NCBI GenBank assembly: GCA_027627225.1
Contig: CM051029.1
Coordinates: 30,331,748 to 30,395,747 of the forward strand
From: Congeria kusceri
Taxonomy: Eukaryota > Mollusca > Bivalvia > Myida > Dreissenidae
Length of the DNA: 64,000 nucleotides
Direction: 5' to 3'
The first letter of the stretch is position 1. The number at the start of each line of letters is the position of its first letter. The notes under the pieces are model-generated. The model had not been told where the DNA came from. It did not search any database and saw nothing but the letters and a program-made list of their open reading frames with translations. The position numbers were made by a program, and so were the translations under genes. Shown piece by piece: positions 14,801 to 26,740 of this stretch.

Positions 14801-15075
14801 ACAAATAAAGGTGTATATACCCACTGTCTCTACGTTAGCGTTTTCGCTGAACATTGGCGCCGGTACTACCGAGTACTTAACAATAGGTAACGGACTAGGA
14901 CGGGTATTTTTAAGTAAATGTGTATATTTGAAGTAACTAAGCTAGCAAAGCGAGCGAAAGAACAGTATATTTAGCCAGTTTTGACCGAGTAATATATGCC
15001 CATATATGTATAACCCATATATGTAAAGAAGTTACAAGAAAAAAATAAGATAATCGATTGAGTCAGCAAACACCA
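14800..15075 (+). repeat. arm-internal spacer between opposed unit fragments
   Basis: This segment does not belong to the 4.1-kb unit. It includes acattggcgccggtactacc and aagctagcaaagcgagcgaa. Forward unit sequence precedes it and inverted unit sequence follows it. Its reverse complement lies at about 17,270-17,540, so a forward/inverted junction already existed before the large inversion. Confidence 0.7.
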
Positions 15076-15886
15076 AGCGAAATGTTATTCTCTCATCCAA
15101 ACGTTATCCATACTTATTAGCATATGGAATTAAACTTATTTGTTAAAATAACAAAATAACATTTGCATTTGCCCCACACGCGTGCGCAAGGATCTCACCG
15201 TACTACCGACATATATAATCTCATGTAACTTAATGCTTCAAATACAACCAGATTTGATTCGTTTAGAATCTAATAAAGAAATTGTGTTTATGCTTCAGAA
15301 GATATCATATATTCAATCAAACAGAAAACGCCATTTCGTATGTTAACAACACAGACTGCTTACCAATATGCGTAAGAAAAGAGTCTCTTTTAGTTACACA
15401 TGTTTTACTCAGTTGGGTAAACGCCTTTAAATATGCAATTGCCTCTAGAGTGCAGGCAATTGAGATTTACATGTAAACTAGTTCTATAACATATAGAACA
15501 GGTACAGATATAAGACATAGAACACACTATAGACACTACAATTATGCATTTTAATTAGTAATTTTAATTTCTACAAGCTGCTAAAGAACATATTCAGCAG
15601 GACATATCGACATAATGCTGGAAATATGACACACTCAAAAATACAGTATCAAAAAAGGAAGGTAGAAGCAGCAAACTATCACAGTGAGCACTACCCTTTG
15701 ACATACTACTGGAAATATTGCACTACCAACAATCACAGAAATCGAACAACGCACGTACTATAGTATGCTATCAATACATTTTCATACTACGTATAATGTT
15801 GTTAATTACTACCAATTAAACTGTATTAGTTGACAAAATATGCATTGTACTGAAATTCGCCATAATACTGTAAAGAAGACAATGAG
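15075..15886 (-). repeat. inverted macrosatellite fragment
   Basis: Reads as the reverse complement of unit sequence, for example the motif matching gcgagttgc..cattgtcttatt of units A and B in inverted form near 15,850-15,886. It ends abruptly at caatgag (15,886). Confidence 0.7.
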
Positions 15887-16277
15887 TTTGATATACATTT
15901 TATGACAATAACATAATTATTGTTGACAGTTTTTGTAATATGCATGCTATTTAATAATTGTGTTTAATAGCAAAAGTTAATAATAATTATTGTATTTTAC
16001 AAGTACCATTTATGCAAAGATACCTTTATATCACGTTTCATACAAGCTGCTATTCACCGGTGTACCAATGTTCTCAGTTCAAACAAATTTCCCATCCCAA
16101 CATACATGCTATACATATATATTAATGTTGTTTAATAATTTTCTTTGATTGTAGTTAATTTACTTGTACCAGTTCACACAGATCTTTATTTAGATTTAAT
16201 ATACACGGTGACTTATAGGCCCACAGGGCCGGATGCTAACATATACCCTATGTTATTGTCATAAAATGTATATCAAA
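15887..16277. repeat. palindrome centre: 29-bp perfect inverted repeat around a ~333-bp spacer
   Basis: Positions 15,887-15,915 and 16,249-16,277 are exact reverse complements over 29 bp (core atgacaataaca / tgttattgtcat). The ~333-bp sequence between them is not self-complementary. Beyond this repeat the right side has ~170 bp that the left lacks (~16,278-16,460, including a (TTAC)5 run near 16,314). This explains why the inner pair centres on 16,082 and the outer pairs on 16,167. Confidence 0.85.
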
Positions 16278-19200
16278 CTTTGTCAAATGCATATGTCACG
16301 CTAATTAATATTAACTTACTTACTTACTTACAAGTTGGTATGTTACAATGTATTTATGATGTTAGCAATATTATTTTAACACAAATAACCCTCATTTAGC
16401 GTTCTATATTTGCTCTCTCCAAACACATTTATTGAGTCTAGTTTCCAGCATTCGGGTGCTCTCATTGTCTTTTTTACAGTATTATGGCGAATGTCAGTAC
16501 AAGGCATATTTTGTCAACTAATACACTTTAATTGGTAGTAATTAACATAATTATACGTAGTATGATAATGTATTGATAGCATACTTTATTAAGTGCGTTG
16601 TTTGATTTCTGTGATTGTTGATAGTGCAATATTTTCAGCATTATGTCAAAGTGTAGTTCTGACTGTGATTGTTTGCTGCTTCTACCGTCCTTGTTTGATA
16701 CTGTATTTTTGAGTGTGCCATATTTCCAGCATTATGTCGATGTGTCGTGCTGAATGTGTTCTTTAGCAGCCTGTAGAAATTAAAATTACAAATTAAAATG
16801 CATAATTGTAGTGTGTATAGTGTGTTCTATGTCTTATATATGTACCTGTTCTATATGTTATAGAACTAGTTTACATGTAAATGTCAATCGTCTGCTATAT
16901 AGAGGCAATTTCATATTTTAAGGCGTTTACCAAACTGAGTAAAATATGTGTGACTAAAAGAGACCCTTTTCTTACGCATATTGGTAAACAGGCTGTGTTG
17001 TTTACATACGTAATGGTGTTTTCTGTTTGACTGAATATATGATATCTTCTGAAGCATAAACAATATTTCTTTATTATATTGTAAACGTATCAAATCTGGT
17101 TTTATTTGAAGCATTAAATTAAATGAGCTTATTTATTCCGGTAGTATGGTGAGATTCTTGTGCAAGTGTGTGGGGCAAATACAAATGTTATTTTGTTATA
17201 TCAACAAATAAGTTTAATTCCATATGCTAACGTTTGAATGAGAGAATAACATTTCGCTTGGTGTTTGCTGACTCAATCGATTATCTTATTTTTTTCTTGT
17301 AACTTCTTTACAAATATGGGCTATACATATATGGGCATATATCACTCGGTCAAAACTGGCTAAATATGCTGTTCTTTCGCTCGCTTTGCTAGCTTAGTTA
17401 CTTCAAATATACACATTTACTTAAAAATACCCGTCCTAGTCCGTTACCAATTGTTAAGTACTCGGTAGTTCCGGCGCCAATGTTCAGCGAAAACGCTAAA
17501 GTAGATACAGTGGGTATATACACCTTTATTTGTGGATTTTATGAAGAGAGATGTATACAATTTTAACAATAACTAACGACTACTATTGTTACTATAATAC
17601 AGCTAGCATCATAAATACATAGTAGCATACATGTACATGCTTTCTCGTTCATTCGATTTGTTACTAACAACCATAACAACCATTACAGAATATAAACATT
17701 TATTACAACTGTATGAACAATTTTAAAGCATTGATATATACACCCTGGGTAAGTGTCATCCATATAATCAGTAGATAATTCAATACACAGGTAATTATGG
17801 TATGTCGATGCTAATAGTTAGTAAGATATCTTGCAGCTGTTTCAGTACAACTGATCCCATATCATTTTCCATTAATGTTGTTTTAGAGTCTGTTATACAA
17901 CATATGGAAGAAGATTTTAGGGTGGCGCAGTCAAATAATAAGATACCATAGAATACATGAAAAACAAATGACACCATTAAAGTAGAAAAGTATGCAGTCA
18001 GTTTGTGGTTATTCCCCATTTACTATCCAAAAGCATTAATTTCATTTGATTATATGTCTAATTAACATCTAAGTTGTCTCCAGTTATGTGTAAAAGCATA
18101 TTGCTATCCCAACGAAAAGAGGCACAAGAAAGTATCGTAATACTTTAAATACAATGGATTCTGTACGATGGAGTCCGTTTTAATTATGATAAATACCTTA
18201 AGTTTACGATTTTGAAGGTATTGCATATTCAAACAAAATCTAAATATTTAAAATGGTTCTATAAAGTATAGATCAAGCATAAACTAGTACATAGGGCTTA
18301 GAACGCACTGTAGACACCAAAATGATGCATTTCAACAAGTAAATTTAATTCCGCCAGTCAGCAAGCGAACACAATCAGAAGTAGACTAAAAATAATGCTT
18401 GAAGTGTGGCCAACCCAATAGTATGATATCAAAATGTAACGTAATTAATTGTATTATCATGTACGAGCCTCATATCAATGTATACGAAACTCGCAATAAG
18501 TGGTCAGAAAGAAGATAACGGTAGCTAATGATAGAACTCAATAGTGGAAATGACTGAAATCGAGCAACGAACTTAATAAAGTAATTAACAATGTAATGGT
18601 ATTCGTAATAGGATTATTTAACGAATGATCAAACAATTGATTATTAACTTGATTGTAGTCAAACGGATTGTGGTCCGGCATCTCGCAAAATGAAATGCAT
18701 TTGTTGAGAACAAATGTAGAACGTCGAAGCATTTCGGGAACGTATTACAAATATAACAAAAATTGTCCTTTCTTTTCCTTATGCACTTATTTTAATTCAC
18801 ATGTTAAGTCAATGTAAATTGTCATTTTTTATTTAAATAAACACATATAACAGTCTTCGTAGTAACTATTTAAATTAAGGGTGTAAGCATATATTTCTTA
18901 CAGACCAAATCGCATATAATATATGCTTCATCAGATATTATGTATTCAGACAATAGGGATTTAATCCCCACAACATGCGGGAGATATCCTATTGCGTTAT
19001 AATATACGGCCAATGCAATAATTGCATTTATGACATGAAATACATAAACAAACCTGTGGAACTGCCAAAATATCCCTATGCAGGACATTCGCCATGAGTA
19101 TGCATGAGTATGCATAAGCTGATAAAGACAGAAATCGAATCGATAGTATGCATAAAAAGTCTAAAATAAAAGAACATGATGGGGAGAAATAAGATAAAAT

Positions 19201-19769
19201 CAGACAATCGATTAATTAGTAATCAGCATTCATAATGCGGAATATTATTCTGTCAGCTATACGTAATCTAAAACTATTAGCATATGAAATTACAATTATT
19301 TGTGAAGATCAAAAAAAAATTAACACTAATATTTTCCTTAGATGCATGCGCAAGCATTTCAACAAACTATCGAAATAAATAGACAAATGTAACTTAATGC
19401 TGAAATACAACCAGATTTGACACGTTTATAATTAAATAAAAAAATAACGTTTTATGTTTCAGAAGATGTCATATATTTGATCAAATAGAAAACGCCATTA
19501 CGCATGTAAACAACACTGATTGTTTACAAATATGCGCTCGTTTTGTTACAAATATATCACTAATATTGGTAAACCGCCTTTAAATATTAAATTGCCCATA
19601 CAAACAGGCAAGTAAGAACAAAAAATGTTCTATAATATAACAATTACAGATATAGACTCTGAAAGTATGCATTTTAATTTGTAATTTTAATTTCTACAAG
19701 CTGCAAACGAACAGTCAGCACGACAAATCGCCATAATGCTTAAAACATGGAACACTCAATAATACAGTA

Positions 19770-20775
19770 TCAACTAGATGTGTCACAGACACGGATGCCC
19801 CCACGACATGTGTTTGGAAACAGACAAAGGACTTATTTTTGCCTGAACAATTTTTTTTTTCAAATATATTCGATAGTAGAACAAATGACACAGAGCCGTA
19901 ATTCTGCCAAAATTGATCGCAGCCACAATTGCTTCCTTTACGATCACCTAAACATTAATGACCTTCAACTGTGACAGTTTGAAAGCCATCCGCCAAGCAT
20001 TTCAAGAGGAGATGAGTCCACAAAATATCGGGAAGTATATATGCCATAATGGAAAAGTGGCAAAGGGCCATAATTCTGCCAAAATTTGTCGCTGCCGAAT
20101 TTCCGTCATTAATGATTACCTACACATTAAAGCCCTTTAGCTGTGAAGGATTGAGCAAAATCGTTTAAGCTGTCAAGGAGAAGTTGAGTCGTCAGTCTAA
20201 CAAAAACCCTACAGTAGAAATGTAGCCAAGGGCCATAAGTCTGCCGAAATTGGTCGCAATCGAAATTCATTCCTTTCAGATCACCTACACATGACGGTTC
20301 TTTAGCTTTGAAAGTTTGAGCAAAATCAGCGCAGCACTTAAAAAAGAGTTTAGTCCACAAAATTTCAAGAAGTATACTATAGTGATAAAAATGACAAATA
20401 CCCATAAACCTGCCAAAATTCGACGCAGCCTCAATGTCTTCTTTTAAGATCACCTACACATTAAGTTTCTTCAGCTGTGAACGTGTGAGTTAAATTCGCC
20501 CAGCGGTTGAAGAGGAATTGATAATTATATATTCGTGTTGGAAAATATTCAAAGGACCGCAATTCTACCTAAATTGGTCACAGCAAAAATTCCATCCCTC
20601 ACGATCACCCACACATTAAGAGTCTTCATCTGTGAAAGTTTTAGCGAAATCCACCCAGCAGTAAAAGAGGACATGAATCCATACAATTCCAAAACGTGCA
20701 TAAGTCCGTACGTACGGTCCGACGGACCGACAAGAGCAATGCCTAAGGCCTCATATTTTGTGGGGGTATACAACG
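19770..20775 (-). repeat. ~162-bp minisatellite element in right arm (inverted)
   Basis: Reverse complement of the unit minisatellite, from the gtgtcacagacacgg end near 19,780 to the cgtacgtacgg stretch near 20,708. Several short ORFs cross it and are repeat artefacts. Confidence 0.7.
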
Positions 20776-21327
20776 GAAGGTAGAAGCAACAAACGAACAC
20801 AGTAGGCACTACATTTCGACATAATGCTGGAAATGTGACACTACCAACAATGCAGTATCAAAAGATGAGGTAGAAGCTAAAGATAGCTGTGGCAGAAATC
20901 GAAAAACGCACTTAAGAAGGTGAGCTATAAAGACACCATAACGGTATCTTTATTCCGGAGAATTTATGGTTAATTACTATCAATTAAACTGTATAATTTG
21001 ACAAAAGATGCCTAGTCATGCAACTCGCCATAATACTGAAAGTAAGACAATGAGAGCCCCCGAATGCTGGTAATGAAGTCAAATAAATGTGTTTGGGGAG
21101 AACAAATATAGAACGCTAAATTAGGGATTGTTTTGTTAAAATAATTTTGCTATGATCATTAATATATTTTAACATACATGTATGATTGTAAATTTGATTA
21201 TTACAAACACTCTTACTTTATTTGATTTTCCCCCAATTCTCGTTTGTTGAACTCTAGTGTATTAGCACCATGCTGTGGTCACAGTTTGGTATCGCGAATC
21301 AGCTGAGATAAATGGATAATCACTTAA

Positions 21328-22555
21328 AGACGTTCGCAACAAAAAGAAAATGATTGGGTTAATTTCTCCTTTTGCTCCATTATTTCTTTATTGTTTATAG
21401 GTTATAATATACTTATTTCAATCAATAAATATAAATCTGTGTAAGTCATTAAGTTCCTGTCAATCGTTAAAAGTTCATAAAGCCTTATAATTATCAAAAC
21501 CACACGTAAACAATGTATTGCCAAACATATTAGTTATAAAAGATCCATTAAATATCTTCATTCTATTTTGACAATTGATACGTTGTTTACGTAAACACGA
21601 AAGGTGAATAAGGCTACACAGGTACCCTATTTAAAGTCCAATATTTCCCGAACAAGTTCGGTGACCCATTCTTTTTATTTATGTTTTGATGTAAGTATAC
21701 ATTGGTGCATGTATGTGCGAAAATATAATAAATTCTGTCGTTTGGAACAAAATATATTGATGCATCATAAATGACGTTTTCTAGGTATTATTAGTACCCA
21801 TTTGACCTATGTAATTGTCCAGCCAAATTCATTATTTAAACAGTAAATATAGGTAAAGCGTTTTTTATTATCAAAATACACATGTATATTGCCAAATAAG
21901 ACATGTGGAAACATATCTGTTGAAAGAACCATAACCTTGTTTGAAAAAAAGCTCTCCTACATGTACATTGATAAAAAAATCCAAACTGAAAAAGTTGCTT
22001 CGACAGGTACCGTATTCAAAACCCAATATTTCCGGACAAAGGCCGGTGACACCTATTTTTTAACACTGTTTCAGTTTCAGTATACAATGACACATGTATA
22101 TGGAAATTTAAACAAAATCTGTCGTTTGGAACAAAAGATATTCGAATATTTGATAATCAATTGATGTTTTCAAAGGCATATTAAATGCATAATTAACCTC
22201 ATAAAGTGTCCATTAAAGGTCATTTTTAAATGGTAACTATAGATAAAGCGCGTTTTATCATTAAAGTGCACTTGTATATTGCCAAACGAAAGATTAAAAC
22301 AAAGATGCATTTAAAAATCTCCGTCCTTGTTTGAATATGAACGCTTTATATAAGTGAACATTGCAAGTCACATAAGGTGAAAAAAGGGTTTAGACAGGTA
22401 GCGTATGTAAACCCCAATATTTCGGGAACAAGGCATGTGACCCCTATTTTTTAAGACTGTTTTTGTTTTAGGATGCATTGACACATGTTTATGCACATTA
22501 AAAAAAAAAAAAACTGTCGTTGGAAAAAAATTGGACGAAATTGTTTCGAACGTCT
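21328..22555. mobile_element. non-autonomous DNA transposon (large MITE), TTAA target duplication
   Basis: Terminal inverted repeats agcgttcg-type: agacgttcgcaacaa at 21,328-21,342 and the complement of agacgttcgaaacaa at 22,541-22,555, 14 of 15 matching (the leading bases are agacgttcg at both ends). TTAA flanks both ends (21,324-21,327 and 22,556-22,559). The element is absent from the left arm and from unit B, where the same site reads acTTAAatttg, so the target is directly visible. TTAA duplication is typical of the piggyBac superfamily, but the terminal bases do not match the usual piggyBac CCC start, so the superfamily stays open. There is no transposase ORF; the longest ORF is 91 codons. 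It contains three internal ~390-bp repeats. Confidence 0.85.
21603..22540. repeat. three ~390-bp internal repeats of the TTAA element
   Basis: The motif acaggta followed by an aatatttc..gaacaa..gtgac block and then ctgtcgtttgg recurs with starts at 21,618, 22,003 and 22,394, spacings 385 and 391 bp. Confidence 0.75.
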
Positions 22556-23888
22556 TTAAGTTTGACTTGCTGCATTTATCGCATTGTATATTGCACTCTT
22601 CTTAAATGCATTACAAAACACACTTGCATATTGTTTAAATCTTTGTTAACCTGTAGGTGGACTAAAATATTTAATAAAGTTAACGGTCATCAATTTTAGC
22701 AGTAAATAATGACTACATGTAACATTGTTAGTTTAATATTGTTAGCACCATAAATACATAGCAACACACATGTTCAGTAAGTTATTATATTATTAATAAC
22801 AACCATTACTACCGTTAAAGTGAATATATAGCTATTACAACTATAAGAACAATGATAAAACTTCACAGATGAATATGACATGTAATAACTAATTAGTCCG
22901 ATATCCTGCAACTGTTTAGAACAACTGATCCTGTCTCATTTTCCATTAATGTTGTTTCAGAGTCTGATATAAAAAATATGGAAAAAAGTTTAAGTCTGAT
23001 GCAGTTAAATAGTAAGATACCATAGAATAAATAAAATTAAGCATTAAAGTATAACATTATGCCGTCACATTACGGTTATTCACATTTATTATCTAACTAA
23101 ATTAAGTTCATGTTTAATATGAATACTTAACATTTAATTTGTCCCTAGATGTGGGTTAAAGTATACTATTATGCCTTCAAAATGAGGCACACGAAAGTAA
23201 CGCAATACTTGAAATACAACACGATGGAATCCGTTTTGATATAATAAATGCATACGTATCGAAGACATCATAATATATTGAAACAAAACGTAAACGCCCT
23301 TTCGCTTGAAAGCTACACTGACTTTTTAGAAGAGCACTCTTATACTTACTCAGATACATATTATTTCACTCATTTAAGAAAACCGCATTGAAACATGCAA
23401 TTACATCTATCAAATAGGCAATTGTGGCTCAATTATATTATATTGTATACTACAATATAGAGCATAGAACACACTTTAGACACCACACTGATGCATTATA
23501 ATAAACAACTTTAATTTCGACAGCCAGCAAGCGAACACAATCAGAACAACACTGAGACACATTCATTTGAAACAAACCAAATGCATATACGTATTGTTTT
23601 CCAAAAATAAACGTGCCCTATACTTTACTACAATATTAAAAAGCAAATATTTAAAACTACCTATATGATGGTTACTTTTGAGAGTAATATTGCTAGCATT
23701 ATAAATACATTGCAACATACATGTATGCTTGCTAATTACATTTTACTAACAACCTTTCTTTATTCGACCTCCCCTAATTCTGATGTATTGAACGCTAGAG
23801 TATTTGCACCAAGCTGCTGTAACAGTTTGCTGCCTCGTATCATCTGAAATAATTGGATTATCACTCTAATCTTACTGACTGCATTTAT

Positions 23889-24330
23889 CGTTCCCAATGC
23901 ACCCATATTACCCAACCTTACTTTGACCTTGACTTTGACCTAATTTCACTTAGAATAATGGGCTGTTTCTTGGTTAACTAGATTTTACCGTTTCGTCTAG
24001 CACCAACACCGCTTACTACAACACTTGGATATTTACACAGGTTTTACGTATGACCGTTCCCAATCCACCCATATCACCCAACCTTGCTTTGACCTTGACC
24101 TAATTTGGACTAAGAAATTTGCTACCCAACACCAACCGGGCGCATGTGTGTTTATCAAACGCAGAATCTTGTTCATTCAATCTTCGCCAATCTTGCACAG
24201 TTTGTATATTACCATGAGATTACAGTTGAAGTCGAATATAAGCAAGATCGGACCAGAAACACCAGAGTTATTGCCCTTTGTTGTGAAAAAAATATGCAAA
24301 AATGGACATTATTCAGGATAGATACTTGAC
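23889..24330. repeat. two-copy ~163-bp direct repeat and start of a minisatellite
   Basis: A motif with cacccatat..acccaacctt and ctttgaccttgac occurs near 23,897 and 24,058. It is followed (24,165-24,320) by one copy of the repeat that dominates 26,741-27,990. The ORF at 24,025-24,321 reads through this repeat and is not a gene. Confidence 0.6.
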
Positions 24331-24599
24331 CTTATAGCACAGCCATCGCAATTATCGCATTGCAACTAGTTCTCCAAAACTGTTTGCAAAAAAAGACATC
24401 AAAATCAACTGTCTCTGCATTGTCCATGACTTAATGAACAAGTGTCAGGTAAGAATATCGAAGATAATGATTTGAGAACCATTGGCAAAAAAATTGCACA
24501 TCTACTACCCAACTCGTACTTTAGTTAGCCCATTGCACTAACCGATGTTTTAAATCAAAATTGATACTATCCCCCTCTTCGTATTGTTTAGATACCTTA

Positions 24600-25625
24600 A
24601 TTTTCAAACCTGTCATAACAGTATGGTCTTCATCTGTACCAGTTCTCAGGTGAGCGCTTTGCGCCATCATGGCCCTCTATTTTCGAAAGCTGAGTATATT
24701 AAAATAGTTCATAGAAGATTTGTTAAAAGAATACTAGGGATTAAACTGATTTCTTCTATTTCAGTAGTCTATGGTGAGCTTGGACGCTTCGCTTTATACG
24801 TATATAACTCGTTATGTAAGAATTTAAAAATATTGTATAAAGCTATACACTGTTAAACAAAACAAATTGCATGTTGTTATAACGAATCAAAAAAGAAACT
24901 TTTGTTAAGTTTGAATGCATATAACTTTTTAGCATTTAAATAGATTTGACTGAACACTTCTGTATGTTGCATAAGTTTGACTTATGAATCTACTAAAATT
25001 AATTGGTCCATTTTGCAAAGTAAAACGATTTTACAATAACCACTTGTGTTTATGTGTGTTCAATATATATGCGATATGATGCAGAAAATATTATGATTGG
25101 TTATCGAGGGTGCTAGACTGGCTTCATAATACTGGCCTTTATGATGTATGGATATATCCAGAATCAGTTAATATTAATGTATGTATACGGTCCAACATAC
25201 CCATTTTTAAAACCAGACTAATTGACATGTACATAGTTTAAAGAAACATGATGTAAATGTAAAGAGTTCACTGACATTATATAAAGAGTTTAACACGATT
25301 TGAATTAGCAGATTATTTAGACAAAGTTTAAAGCTGTAAGTTAAGTATTTTTTTTATCAAAACTCAGACTCTCATCGCATATGTTAAAAATGTATTATGG
25401 CAGACAAGCAAATATTTTATAAATGTCATGCAACACGAATGATAGACGACGACGAGACTTGTTGCTTTAAATAGGCACAATTTATTTGATGACCTGAAAC
25501 AACTATAAATATTGTATAATGTTCCCTTTCGCATTGCCATGTATATGCTAATTTATGATAATTTTGTATATGTAACGATGAACTGTAATTGTACATGTTA
25601 TATCAATAAACGTGCTGTTTTGTTC
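24600..25625 (+). pseudogene. decayed LINE 3' end (reverse transcriptase C-terminal region)
   Basis: An ORF at 24,584-24,856 contains VHRRFVKRILGIK and VVYGELGRFALYV, which match the region C-terminal to the reverse transcriptase of LINEs of the CR1/L2/jockey-like group. Further down, in another frame, about 25,100-25,175 encodes a WLSRVLDWLHNTGLYDVW-like stretch found in the same families. Frames are broken by stops and indels. The 3' part (25,480-25,625) is non-coding and ends with a poly(A) signal context (aataaacgtgctg). The reverse transcriptase core is missing, so the copy is 5'-truncated. It resembles the minus-strand copy at 55,255-56,580. Confidence 0.7.
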
Positions 25626-26740
25626 TGTTCAACACCCGGCTTTTCTAACGATGATGTCACAATGGCGTTTTAAGACTGTTCGTCCAATGTTATTAAAATC
25701 AAATCCTAACATTGTTAGGATCTGAAGACATCGAATAACAGGTCACGTTCACATGACCTTCCGAACAATAAAACATCAGTCCTGCTGCGTCCAATGAACT
25801 TGCCTTTTGCACAGCAATCTTTGGCCACAATTTTTGAAAAGTGATGCATTTCCAGCTGATTCTGGAGAAAAAAATCATTAAAAGTTAATTTTCACGGGGA
25901 AAATAATGGATATAGTTGTACCTAAGGCGACTAAACATCCAAAGTTCACGTTAATTTCGTGCATAGTATTTGTGGTTTATATATGAAGTTATACCGCAAT
26001 ATTTTGAAGGCAACAGTTTGATTGGCTCATAAAAAGGTCAACGAAACGTGATCCCTAATGCGAAGTCATCAGATCCAGTCAGCTGTTAATATAGTAGCGT
26101 CAGACTGGAGATGATTTTAATGAGATTGACTGTTTGGCATAACCAAACATTTAAAATGTTACGTATGTTCAATTTTACTCGATTCAAAGCATTATTTCAT
26201 ACCTATTGTTTTTATTATATTATTAGTAAGACACGCACAAACAAAGTGGTAACGAATTGATCGATATGGTTACGAAATAACCGACAATGAATGGTTACAA
26301 AATGGCTGTGTTAACGAAATAACCGAAAACCGCTGAAGACTACTCTTTTTCTTTGCAGGCTACCAGTTAGTAAATCAAAACCTGAAAGGGCCCTTTTAAT
26401 TATTTAAGATAATGTATGGCATGTGTAATATAATGTGTATCTCATGTTATTTATTACAATTACGGTTTCTAAAAAAAATCACGTCAAACTAATGACACCC
26501 CTATTTTTCGCTATTCACAATCTCCATGTTTAAGTGATTAAGATAATGCAGATACCGAAGTTTATTTGACAACCAGTTACTGCAATGTATCAGTTTTAAA
26601 CTGTAGTATGGAAAATTGAGAACATGCATACTTAGACTCAATAGGCTTCAAATCACTAACAATCATAGTCTGGTACCCGGCCGTACGGTTCAAAACACTA
26701 GTCCGTCTTCCGTGTGCCGTCAACAATTTGCTTCGTTTTC
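25626..26740. other. no recognisable feature
   Basis: AT-rich sequence without a credible ORF. A short diverged repeat (gttacgaaataaccga / gttaacgaaataaccga) occurs near 26,269 and 26,310. Confidence 0.5.

Larger units (their letters stand above)
9653..15915 (+). repeat. left arm of large imperfect palindrome
   Basis: The sequence from ataaatgcagtca (9,653) to 15,915 returns as its reverse complement in 16,249-23,888. Anchor pairs have an almost constant coordinate sum: ggcgcc at 14,856 with 17,473, acttttctact at 14,343 with agtagaaaagt at 17,981 (both sums 32,334), and gcgagatgccggac at 13,643 with its complement at 18,673 (sum 32,329). The arm contains the end of unit C, units D and E, a spacer (~14,800-15,075) and ~800 bp of inverted unit sequence (~15,075-15,886). 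Confidence 0.9.
16249..23888 (-). repeat. right arm of large imperfect palindrome
   Basis: Inverted counterpart of 9,653-15,915. It is longer than the left arm because of a 1,228-bp transposon at 21,328-22,555 and ~170 bp retained near the centre. Beyond the insertion the anchor sums shift by ~1,230 (10,974 with 22,585 gives 33,559), as expected. Similarity to the left arm ends at gcatttat (23,881-23,888). Confidence 0.9.

Noticed and set aside
24025..24329. Overlapping ORFs of 98 and 61 codons
   Set aside because: They read through a minisatellite monomer whose other copies are at 26,741-27,990.
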